NCBI GenBank assembly: GCA_010356995.1
Contig: ML996704.1
Location: 604,404 to 668,403, forward strand
DNA: 64,000 nucleotides
Reading direction: 5' to 3'
Source of the DNA: Trichodelitschia bisporula
Taxonomy: Eukaryota > Ascomycota > Dothideomycetes > Phaeotrichales > Phaeotrichaceae
Shown: positions 45,865-55,534 of the stretch, piece after piece
Layout of the letters: each line of letters starts with the position of its first letter
Position numbering within the stretch: the stretch's first letter is position 1
Translations under genes and position numbers: made by a program
The notes under the pieces: generated by a model
Databases searched by the model: none
Seen by the model: the letters and a program-made list of their open reading frames with translations, nothing else
Told to the model about the DNA's origin: nothing

Positions 45865-46097
45865 TCTTATGGTGCACTGGGAGGCGGCTGTCAGTCGCAT
45901 TTGACCAAGACAAAAGCATACTATGACAATGAACAGGATGGTCAGGCCAATCCGATGAGAATGCTACCATGCTAGCAAACAAAGTTCGAGTCTCAGAAGC
46001 AGAACTGTGACTCGAGGAGCGGCGAATGCGGCTGGCGGTCTCTGACCGGCTGCATCGTGGGATTCATCTCTCCCCTCCTTCGGGAGGGGGCTTTTTT
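45865..46097 (+). ncRNA. Candidate structured RNA, unit 3
   Basis: A-box-like TGGTGCACTGG (45870-45880), B-box-like AGTTCGAGTCTC (45983-45994). P1 strands at 45888-45903 and 46023-46038: several bases of the 3' strand differ from units 1 and 2 (GGCGG for GACAG and others), yet all 16 positions still pair through G-U wobbles. P2 intact. The end hairpin is CCCCTCC-TTCG-GGAGGGG (46072-46089), a UUCG tetraloop, followed by GC and six T (46092-46097). Confidence 0.4.
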
Positions 46098-46235
46098 GCT
46101 TTTACTTCACTTTTTGGTGGACGACGTCGCGGGCGAGATGAGGGGACGCTGGTGGGTGGGTGGTGGGTCGCGACTTCCTGCCGTGGTGGTGGTGGGGGGT
46201 GGTACTCTGCGTGCCTGCCTTGTCTAACAGCCTCG

Positions 46236-46322
46236 CACAAGGGTCAAACGAAAAAGTTATGTCCCCCCATGCCAGCAAAAGCTTGGGAGAGGGGTAACAT
46301 CACTTTTTTAATCGACCCTTGG
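46236..46322. mobile_element. 87-bp MITE-like insertion
   Basis: Absent from the same place in units 1 and 2, so it is a clean insertion into unit 3. Imperfect terminal inverted repeats of about 23 bases (CAAGGGTCAAACGAAAAAGT at the left against the reverse of the right end, roughly 18 of 23 matching), flanked by a 3-bp direct repeat TCG (46233-46235 and 46323-46325). Size, inverted ends and 3-bp duplication fit a non-autonomous DNA transposon; the family cannot be named from one copy. Confidence 0.6.
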
Positions 46323-46424
46323 TCGTTGAATGCAGTTGAAGTGATCTGGTGCAACAGCATAGGCCATTCCATAAGTGCTGTTATGTTGACCCCTGGCCAA
46401 AATGTCCGGCAGAGCTGTCTTCCG

Positions 46425-46787
46425 TAGCGCACTGGGAGGAGGCTGTCAGTTGGATTTGACCCTGTCAAATCTGACTCGGACTCAAATGGATGGATGGCGC
46501 GGTCAGTGCCAGGTTGTCATCAGACAACCCGCCCATCGAGGCGAGGATACCAAGTTTTCATCAGACAACCGCCCAGCGCGGCGAGGATACAAAGTTGTCT
46601 TCAGACAAACCGCCCAGCTAGGTGAGGATACAGAGTTGTCATCAGACAACCAACCCAGCGAGGCGAGGATACCAAGTTCAAACCGCCGAATGAAAGGCGC
46701 AAGAAACTTACGCAGATAAGGCGGGCAGTGCTCTGACCGGTTGCACCTTGGGATCCATCTCCCCCCTCTTCGGAGGGGGGCTTTTTT
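46425..46787 (+). repeat. Diverged unit 4 with hairpin and minisatellite
   Basis: A-box-like TAGCGCACTGG (46425-46435) is kept, but the P1 5' strand has drifted and a new perfect hairpin GATTTGAC/GTCAAATC (46453-46471) replaces it; the B-box/P2 segment is gone and a 41-bp minisatellite sits in its place. The terminal hairpin is the best in the array: CCCCCCTC-TTCG-GAGGGGGG (46761-46780), then C and six T (46782-46787). Confidence 0.6.
46513..46675 (+). repeat. 41-bp minisatellite with hairpin in each unit
   Basis: Four tandem units starting at 46513, 46554, 46594 and 46635 plus a fragment at 46676. Each unit begins with a small palindrome GTTGTC-ATCA-GACAAC (imperfect in units 2 and 3), followed by a CCGCCCAGCGAGGCGAGGAT-like block and an A-rich end. 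The unit is not a multiple of three, so it is not coding. Confidence 0.85.
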
Positions 46788-47258
46788 GTTCTTTGCTTCA
46801 CTCTTTTTTGGAGGATACTTCGCGGGTATGGGGACCGGGGTGGACGTGTGGTGGATCGCGGCTTCCTGCGGCCGTTGGTGTGACGTTGCGTGGCAGTCTT
46901 GTCGGGTGCGGTTTTCCGCACCTGCACCCTTGCACTGGGCTCGAGCCTCAGCGGTGGCAATGGTTTCCGTGAATTGTGAAACGTAGTCGCGTTGCCACAG
47001 ATAGTCTCTTTTTACATGCTTCGTGGTGCGGAGATCATGAGCTTGAGCGGGAATTGATAATGGCGGTGTTGATACGAATCTGGGGCGGGAGATGAATTCG
47101 CGCTGAGGTGACAGTGCGGTGTGATATCATGCGGCGAAGCTCAACCGCGAACCACGCTCAGAGAGCGCAAGCAAATGCAAGAGAAACTCACTATACTCCT
47201 ATCCAAATAGTGTAACCCAAAATTGGCCGGTTCAACATTTCCCTCTGCGCCACATCCG

Positions 47259-49002
47259 CTACGAACTCCGCGACCCATACGGCTCAAACGGAAACACAGC
47301 CGCCACAATCGCCATGACAATGTACAGCGCAGCGCAGATATAAATCGGCACTGGCGTCGAAGTCTGCACGCGTTAGCTCGCTCCGAGAGCCGGGGATGAC
47401 ATACGTTAGCATAAGTCGCAATGACAGCGCTCATAATCCCCATGACGCGATTTAACCCAATCGCAATACCATTCCCCGTCCCCCGATGCGCCGACGGCAG
47501 GACCTCAGGCGTATACGCATACAGCGTGGCGTAGTAAATATTCTGTCCCGATCAGCCTCGTCCCCACCTCAGATGCAGCAGCAACTCACCAGGCAAAAGC
47601 TAATCGCGCACGTAAACCCCAAATTCTGCGCCGCAGTCCGCACCTGCGTATAACAGAAAAAGAACACCATGGTAATCAACGCACCAATCACCATCGTCCC
47701 CCTTCTCCCCCAGAAGTATTTGGAAGCACACATGTACCCCGCAAGCACGGGCCCGAAGATACCGCACGCGTTGACGATGGCGTAGTTGCGCCACGTCGTG
47801 AATTGGCTTCCGTCGCCGAAGTCCGTCCCGCGGGTTTTGAGGTACGTGGGGAGGAAGACGTTGTACAAAGGGTAGGCGAGCCCGATCAGCAGCCATGAGA
47901 ACCAGATTAGGGATGTGGAGATTCCGACTCTTCGTGTTTCAAAGAGGCCTTTGAGGTGGATTAGGATTTCGGCGAAGGAGATCCGCGTGCGTGCGTGGAC
48001 GTTGTGGACGCGCCCTGTTGCTTCGCCCGTAACGCCGCAGGCGGTCAGGCGCGCGAGGGTCAGGCTACATGGCCGGTTGTATTTCGTGGCGATGCCGGTG
48101 AGGACGTCGACGACGGCTTCGTCCCGCCCCTCGGTTACTAGGAACTTGGGCGTTTCTTTGAGACGCACGACGGTGACGCGCAGGATGCTCATTACGAAGA
48201 CGAGGGCGCCGTTTGCGTACCACACGTACCGCCAGCCTTGGTTGTTGGCGCGGGTGCAGGGCCCGGCCTCGGGACAGCTGAAGTTCGGCAGGAAGGCCCA
48301 GGCGAAGAGGCCGGCGATGAGTTGGCCGAGACCTGGTGGGTTAGATATTGGGGGATTTGGGGAGGGGAGGGGGACGCACCCCACCACATGGCCATGAGCG
48401 TGAGGAGCCATTGCTTCTTGCTCGGCAGGTACTCGAGGAAGACGGCTGTGTCGAGGACGAGGTTGCCGCCTGAGCCGAAGGCGCTGAGGCAGACGAATAG
48501 GCCGAGGACGACCCAGTTTGGTGACGCGCCGGCTACGATGGCGAAGATGGAACTGATGAGCAGCGAGTAATTAAACGCCGTGCGGCGCCCGATTATATCG
48601 GCTGTTGTGCCCCAGAACAGCGCGCCGACGAGCATGCCCACGTACGCGGCGATGGTGAGGCCATTGTGGAAGCTGGGCTTGAATTCCAGGGCCGCTTGGC
48701 TGGCGATGATGGACTGGACGAGGAGGAGGAGGGAGTCGGTTGCGTAGCTGGCTTGTTAGCTGGGTTCGATACATGCAAGGGACGCACCCGAAGCCGTTGA
48801 GGCAGAAGAGCTTCGCGTGATAGGGCGTGAAGCCGATTTCATCGATTGCGTCGTTGATCAGGTGGATCTTGGCGTTGAGGACTGGGTCGAGTGATTCGCG
48901 AGAGAGGAGGTCGGCGCCGGAGCTGACGCTGGTCAGCTCGGCGCGGTGCTCTTCTGCGTCTTTCTCGTCTTCGCGTTGGGAGTCGGCGGGGAAGTCTGCC
49001 AT
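47259..49002 (-). CDS. MFS transporter, sugar-transporter/SV2-like
   Basis: Five exons (49002-48788, 48747-48380, 48332-47590, 47541-47407, 47363-47259) give 521 residues. Acidic cytosolic N terminus, then GFTPYHAKLFCLNGFGYATD, TM2-3 with the MFS motif GTTADIIGRRTAFN, FGSGGNLVLDTAVFLEYLP, a central loop, LIWFSWLLIGLAYPLYNVF, and the family motif YTPEVLPSAHRGTGNGI near TM10-11. About 12 membrane segments. This motif set belongs to the fungal SVOP-like/sugar-porter branch; substrate unknown. Its first intron is only 40 bases. The gene converges on the repeat array. Confidence 0.88.
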
Positions 49003-50325
49003 TGTCGTGATTGCGGGAGGGGTTAGTATGGCGGGCAAGCTTCGTATGGAACCTGGATTTAGGTGATGGTCCAGCCCCGGGTAAGGATACCCCGAGTTAA
49101 GGCTGAGGTTACAATCTCTTATCTGTTGACCAGCAAGAGGAAAAGTACGAGGTTTCTTCTCAGAACCAGGAAAAAGAGGGCGTCCGCACATGGCACTCCC
49201 CCACCTCCGTACATGCCAGGATGGCTTGCGCAATCGCTGCAGTGATATCCTCGAACATGTTACTGGTACGCGGAGCTGTGACCGACATGGGATAGACGGG
49301 GAAAATACGAGCGGACCAGAAAAGTAATACCTCTTTCTTACATGGTGACAGAGACTGGTAGGACGCAGCAACTTCCTGTGCCTTCTGCCGATCAGCGTGG
49401 GATGAATCCACCGTTGCGGGACGGACGCGGGATGCGGGGAGTTGCGAGATGGCCGGTGGGGTAATATCTTAGTGAAAAGCTTGTTCGTCTACCTCGCACG
49501 GGACAGCTATTGGCTTATTATTCCATATAATAGCTAAAGTGGCTTTGTCTGCAGCCGTGAATGTACGGCCTTGCCGCCGCTGGTGAAGTGCTGCGAGAGG
49601 CGCGGGGTTGGATGCTGCAGTATGACAGCAGAGGCGTGGGCATTGCTGCGATGCGCGGGGCTAAACTCCTCCGGGGTTGCCCTGCCGCAACAACGGCGTT
49701 CGGTCAGCTTGCTCGGATCGACACTTCATGGCTACGAGGCGTAGATTTGTTCCGCTGCTTGTCTACCGTAATTGTTCTACCGTAGGAGCCTTTTCAACCA
49801 GCAGATCCAAGTGAGTGTACCGTATTGAGCCCTAATCCCACCTATCCTTTTCCGCTTGGAAAGGGACGATATCGATCGCTTTAAGAATTTCGCAGGTATG
49901 AGATGACAGTCCGAAAAGCGTAGTCCATTGTGTGTGCCTCATATCAAGCCCGTTTCACATGAGAAATGTATGAGGGGATCGATGTGCTAGTGTTAAATCG
50001 ACTCGAAGTGTGCGGTGGAGCTTCCCATCCTGGCAGCCCCGCCATGCTAAAAATCCCTCGTCCGTACTCCATACTCGTGGCTGCTTTAGGGCGAGCATGC
50101 AAATTGAAGCACTGAGCACAGCTTCTGATCATGGAAAAACAATGAACACGCCAAACGTAAGAATTGAGAGGAGATGTCGTCGCAACTTTCCGACGCCAAC
50201 GATCCGTCCCGTCTTGGCTCGTACCTGATGCCTGAGGCCGCAGCTTGAATAGCCAACATCACCACAAGCTCAACATCTACGAAATTGCGACTTTTCGAGC
50301 CGTACACCAGCTGCAGCCCCTCAAA
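49003..50325. promoter_or_regulatory. Divergent intergenic, transporter / COG1
   Basis: 1323 bases carrying both promoters. Frames within are short and lack domains. No RNA gene or repeat recognised. Confidence 0.5.
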
Positions 50326-53089
50326 ATGGCCACCGAAGTCCCCGACCCTCACTCCCTCGAGTCCTGGGAGGACGCCTTCCAATACCCTATCCCCGTTGTG
50401 CGCAAATTGGGCCAACAGCTGCGCAGCCATGTTGAGGAGAACCGGCAGAAGCTCCGCAACTCGGTCGGGTGCGTTAGTTGTAATTGATGTGGGGATTGCA
50501 GCTAATGGGAGCAGTGTCAGCTACCGCGACTTGCTGGGGACCGCGGAGCGCATCGTCGAGATGGACGAGCAGATGGAGCAGGTCGAAGCTATACTCGGGA
50601 AGGCGGGGCAGAAGTGCAACTCCGGCGCCGTGCAACGTATCTTCAACAATTATTCACGGTTTCAGACGGAGCTTTATGCTAGAGGTGCGGTGCAAAGAGT
50701 TTATATGGTCACTGGCTGATGGGTAGACTCGGAACAAAATGCGCTCGCGTCGCATCTCGCCATCCTGCAGAGCTGTCCGACGATCATATCGCGCCTTCTG
50801 AAGGGAGGGAACTCGTCGCTACTGGCGGCCAAAATCCTCGTCTTCTCTCGCTTGACGCACAAAACACTGGCTCAGACCCCGGATCCGCCGCCTTTGCTCG
50901 ATGCCTCGCGCCAGCGGCTTGCTTCCTTGCGGCGGAAGTTGTTGAGATCCATTGACCGGAGTCTTCAGAGCGTGGACAAGGAGACGGACGACTTGGTGGA
51001 AGACATGTGCGCATTCTCCCTAGCGACAAGCTCAACGCCGACGGATGTACTGCGCCACTTCCACCATGTGAGGCTCGAGGCAATCGGCTGGCATTTCGAG
51101 CAAGAAGACGACGGCAACGCTCATGTGCTCGCCGCTATGCGGCTCCTCATCCAGACGCTGCAGGACTCGCAACAGATCTTCCCCAAACGGCTGGCAGCCG
51201 CTCTAGCGAAGCTCAAAGAACACCCGCTACTTCAGCAAAAGGACGTCCGCTCTGTATCGCAGCTCAGCCTCGACATCCACGGGAGGTGGATCGCAGATGA
51301 GCTGCGGAATTACACACCGTGGCCGCGCCATGACGAGCTGCAAAAGGCCGAGGCCGACAAGCAGCTGAAGGCCTGGTCCAAACAGGCGCTGGCCCGTTTC
51401 CTCGCAGGCCTGAAGTCTGTACTGGTCAAGAATCGCGAGTTCCGAGACGTCATGCGGCTGCGCAAGGACGTGTTGGAGGCGTGGCCATGGTCAACCCGTC
51501 GCCTTCCCGGCATCGAGCCGTCGGACGTGCTTGAAGAACTGCGCGAGCTGTTCAATGGACGGCTTGGGGCGATTATCCGGGATCGTGCACGCGAGGTGGA
51601 GCAGATCCCAAAGGCGATTTTGCAGGAACTGGACTCGCCCCAGACTCCACAAACTTCATACTTGTGGGACCAAGATGTGATCGCCATGGACTACAGCAAC
51701 GGGGCCACCGCCTTCAAGCAAGCAGTCCTCGACAAGTATCAGGGTACCAACCCCTCAATTGCGCATATCGCAGCTCTCTACGATGCCTGGCTCGGCAACA
51801 TCACCTCGACACAAGCTCTACTCAAGGAAATGCGGGACACGCACTGGGATGACGAGCTGGACGACTCAGACTCGGACCTTGAATTCGACTCGCTACAAAT
51901 TCAGCTAAGCCAGGACGATCCGCGCCTGCTCGATCAAGCCCTAGCTACCACCCTCGAAGCCGCCTCGACATCCCTTCACTCCAGTCTAAGCAACCTAATT
52001 ACCCCTCTCACAGCCGCGCCGCCAAACCCCAACACCGCAGCTTTCTTACTCCGTGTCCTACGCGCCCTATCCCAGCGCGCCCCTCCAGATCCCAAAGCCA
52101 GCCCCAGCGCCCCCCTCTCCACCCTCGCCACACCATTGCACCACGCCCTCGCCACAGCCGTCACCACCCCCGCCCTCAACGCATTCAGCACCTCCCTCCA
52201 CCGCATGCTCACCGCCCGCACCTTCCCCGCCGTCGTCCTCTGGGAAGGTAACCCGCCCCTCCCAACCCAGCCCTCGCGGCCCACAATCCTCTTCCTCAAA
52301 ACCCTAACCCAGGCCATGAGCGCCAGCGGCCCGGACCTTTGGGCCGCCGGCGCGCTCACCGCTCTCCGCACTATATGCCTCGAGTGGATAGCAGAAGAGC
52401 TAGATCCTAGGGCCAGTCGAGCCCCGGCGTTGACATCGGCGACGGAAGACGCTCCCAGTAGCCCCGCACTATGTATTGAGAACTCTCGTGCAGGCGCGGT
52501 GGCACCCAACGGGCGTCTGGGTGGGGAGGGGGGGGGATGTCCACCAGGGCGCGGAGAGCTAGAGCGGTTTGCTGGGAGTCCGTCTCGTGGCCCGGGAGGT
52601 GGCGGAGGGCGGGGTGGATTAGGGAGTCTAGGTGGGTTGGGGGGGAGGGGTGAGGGGGGTGCGGAGGGGGAGGAGCGTCTGAGTGGGGAAGGTCCTGCGG
52701 GGGATAGTGCGGGCGAGAAGGGGAGCGAGGAGGGACAGGAGGTGATTCCGGATCAACGTCCGAGTGATGAGAGACGGGGGGTGATTGAGGATCAACGTCC
52801 GAGTGATGAGGGACGGGGGGTGATTGAGGATCAACGTCCGAGTGATGAGGGACGGGAGGCGAATCGGGATGCACAGGCGGTGAATCTGGATGCTCAGGTG
52901 CAGCTTCTATTTGACGCTGCGTTTCTGCGGTATGTGATGCACGGGAGCCCAGGTCCAGCGGCGGAAGCGACGGGACTGCCGCTAGAAGCGGGGCAGTGGG
53001 AGAGGATGGCCCGGATGGCGGGGGAGTACTGGCGGCGGACGGGGCTGTTGTATGGGTTGTTGGGCGGGTTTGAGGAGGGCCGGATTTAG
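50326..53089 (+). CDS. COG1: Conserved oligomeric Golgi complex subunit 1
   Basis: Three exons (50326-50468, 50521-50684, 50727-53089) give 889 residues. N-terminal hallmark ESWEDAFQYPIPVVRKLGQQ, then NSVGYRDLLGTAERIVEM across intron 1 and helical repeats throughout; the C terminus ends with VQLLFDAAFLRYVM and GEYWRRTGLLYGLLGG, typical of Cog1. The COG tether handles retrograde vesicles at the Golgi. Residues about 670-825 (52430-52890) are a Gly/Glu/Arg-rich insert not expected in Cog1, with three tandem 13-residue repeats (VIEDQRPSDEGRG). The frame stays open and the conserved C terminus resumes, so it is tolerated. A long antisense frame overlaps this part. Confidence 0.9.
52742..52858 (+). 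repeat. Three in-frame 39-bp tandem repeats in COG1
   Basis: Units at 52742-52780, 52781-52819 and 52820-52858 encode VIPDQRPSDERRG and two VIEDQRPSDEGR(G/E) copies. 39 bases keep the reading frame. Units 2 and 3 are nearly identical, suggesting recent expansion by slippage. Confidence 0.9.
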
Positions 53090-53189
53090 CTTTGGTGAGG
53101 GTGCGGCGGGGGCGCTTGGAGTCGCGTGGGGTTTTGCGGAGGAGGAGGGTGAGGAGGGAGGTTAGGGTTTTGAAGGTGCCCATTGTGAG

Positions 53190-53244
53190 NNNNNNNNNNN
53201 NNNNNNNNNNNNNNNNNNNNNNNNNNNNNNNNNNNNNNNNNNNN
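53190..53244. other. Assembly gap (55 N)
   Basis: A run of unknown bases 100 bases downstream of the COG1 stop, inside a G-rich stretch that is hard to sequence. Any small feature here, including the 5' end of the antisense frame at 52407-53183, is unknowable from this window. Confidence 1.
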
Positions 53245-55534
53245 GAGGAGTGGACTGAGCTGTTGTGGTACTGCTGGGGATTTATACGTAGTCAGTTCGC
53301 AGCGTACAATGAGATTCGCGGCCGGTGGTAGGGCTGTAGGGCTGATCGGGGTACGGTCTCTGGCCTTCGGCCTATCGTGACGGACTGTAGAGATATGGGC
53401 CTACGACATCTTGCTTGGGGACTAGAACTAGAACCAGCCAGCTCGGCCGCCGTTGACCGAATTGCACGTGTATGTCAAGCAGATGTACTTAAAGCGATTA
53501 CAGTGAAGCTCTATCGAAGTTTACAATTGCTTCCCCGTCTCCGGGTGTCCCGTGACGTGATATCCGTCGTCATTCTTCTGATATTGAGACTGGATTGTCG
53601 CGATGCCATTGTGGCATGAGGGATGGGACTTCATCGCGCGGACACTATCACAAGCTGAAGTTTTATCTTTGGTACCTGGCAGCGGTAAACCGTGTTAATA
53701 CGTAGTCGAGTCTTCGTCTCAGACCGCATCGAGTGGCAATCCTGCCTGAGGCCGCGATGCTGACGAACTCATAAAGGCATGGTAAATCCAAGATCTGGGT
53801 TTTGGGTTCCAGACCCTACAGAGACTGCCCACTTATTTAGGCTACAGTCTTCCATCCTCATAAGTAAAAGCCGGCCCGACCTCAGGACGTCAAAGTACGG
53901 TGGACGTGTATACGGCAGCTATCAGACGTCTCGTGGCGTCCCTCCCAGCAGAAAAATCACCGCCGCACGCCGCACCAAATCCCGCCCACCAGCGAGCAAC
54001 GACTTCCACCAAAACCGGAGGCTAGGTAAACCATCCACACCGCCAATCGCCCGCCAGCGCGGCCCGCACCAAAGACGACAGGTGACGTGCCACCGTCGCC
54101 CACGCGGCGCCCACGCCGTGATACTACGTACGCAGTGCGACGAACACTAGAACTAGAACTAGCGGAGCCCTTCTTCCTGTTCCCAAACATCTAAGAAAAG
54201 CCCGCGTCGTGCTTCCTCATCGGAAGCTAGCCCAGCCGTGCACTGAAACCCGCCTCGAGATCACGCCGACGCGCGCCATTATTCAGGCAGCCAGACCGGC
54301 TCAGCGATGCGCGCTGTGAAACAATGCACAAGTCACGGTATGAATGACACGGAATTACTGCGGTCAAGGCCTGTGGTCAAGGACGGCGGTCAAGGAACTG
54401 AAGTCAAGGGCTAGGAAACACTGGGCGGATCTGACGCAAGCAGGCGGCCGGACGGGCGGACGGGCGCTTGGAGATAACGTTAAAGAGTTTCTTTGTCGGC
54501 TTTCCTGTTCACCGGCAAGGATAGGTCGGTGTCGGGATGCCCTTTTCTTTGAGAGGCCGAGTGTGCCGCTGGAATGTCGTGGCCGAGTGCGTGTGACGAT
54601 ATTATGGTTCCTTTGAGAGGTGCGCAGTCAGCCAGTCGCGCGGCTGTGCAGAAGGTGCAGCGGCCCCTTGCAGATGAGGAGCGGCAGAGGAAGGCGCCGC
54701 CGTCACCAGTAGTGGGGAAGTTGCCAGTTAGGACGCGGACGGAGCGCCCCAAACAAGCCAAACGGTGGGCCGTTCGACCAGGTACCAACTGCTCGCCATT
54801 GGTTGGAGGGAGATGGCACGGCGGTGCGGCGTCGGTTCTGTCGTGTCATTCGACAATAGTAGGGCCAAGACCGCTATGGACCGGGGTGCGCTCCCCAGCG
54901 TCTGGCTAGCACGGATTGGCTGGTGCGCCCGTTGCCGAGATTGATTGCGTGCATGCGCGTGCTGATTGGTTGGTGAGGGCGTCTTTGAGGATCCAACTCC
55001 TTTCTGTTGGTTGTCTCTTTGCCCGGGCCTTCTCCTCCTCATTCTCTTCATTCTTCCTCTCTTCCGCCTCTCCCTAACAACACCTCCTCTATCTCTCCTA
55101 TCTACTAACCTTCAACTACATCTTCCTCTGTACATAGGAAACTACCGCCGATGTAAAAAGCGTGCGCCTTCAGTCATTCCTTCGGTTCGCACCTTCCGCT
55201 CTCTCTAGCAGTCTCGTACTGCCTTCCGCTCTTTAGCACCTCGCCAGTCACTCCCTCTCGCACGCTTTCTCCCTTCTCCGGATCAACACTCGTTACCACG
55301 AACCCATCAACCAATTCTCGCACTCTTTAGCTGCCACGGTGCTGCTGCATACTTTCAACACTGCTACGTGCATTTACACCATCTGTTAGTCGAACAGTAC
55401 CCACGCAGCGCCAGGACGCGTCGCCCTCGATTCTAGCAGCACAGCAACACCAGAAACACTACACTGAGCAAGTCTCAGTTCTCTTCAGCAGCACTTTTTA
55501 CCGAAATCACTTTGCACCAGTAACATCCGGAACA
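53245..55534. promoter_or_regulatory. 2.3-kb intergenic and long 5' leader
   Basis: No gene recognised in 53245-54300. Four GGTCAAGG-type sites lie at 54362, 54375, 54388 and 54402. ATTGG (CCAAT) boxes occur at about 54915, 54963 and 54967. From about 55010 to 55534 the + strand is pyrimidine-rich with almost no ATG and reads as the 5' leader of the membrane protein at 55535; its one ATG is followed directly by a stop (55151-55156). Confidence 0.5.
55151..55156 (+). promoter_or_regulatory. Start-stop minimal uORF (ATGTAA)
   Basis: The only ATG seen between about 55010 and the CDS start at 55535 is ATG immediately followed by TAA. Start-stop elements stall ribosomes and lower or tune downstream translation in known cases. 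It counts only if the leader is transcribed this far upstream and is not spliced out. Confidence 0.35.

Larger units (their letters stand above)
44814..46905 (+). repeat. Tandem array of four ~470-bp units
   Basis: Units begin at a GAATGCAGTTGA-like block at about 44814, 45285, 45775 and 46328. Spacing is 471, 490 and 553 bases (466 without an 87-bp insertion); unit 4 is longer because of a minisatellite. Shared blocks in order: AAATGCCGTTATGTTGACC, CTGGCAGAGATGTGTCCCATG, GGAGGCTGTCAGTCGCATTT, TTCGAGTCTCAGAAGCAG, a GGGATTCATCTC block, a GC-rich hairpin with T-run, GGCTTCACTCTTTT, and a GGTGG-rich trailer. Short frames on both strands are not conserved between units in a coding manner, so the array is treated as non-coding. 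Units differ at many sites, so the duplication is not recent. Confidence 0.9.

Noticed and set aside
44711-45900. Similar minus-strand frames in neighbouring repeat units (both start MRLTA, with related early residues)
   Set aside because: Similarity is explained by the DNA repeat. Frames break at different places, differences are not biased to synonymous sites, and the second unit lacks the frame.
46236-46322. Reading the 87-bp inverted-repeat insert as part of the structured RNA
   Set aside because: It is missing from the same position in the other units and is flanked by a 3-bp duplication, so a mobile insert explains it better.
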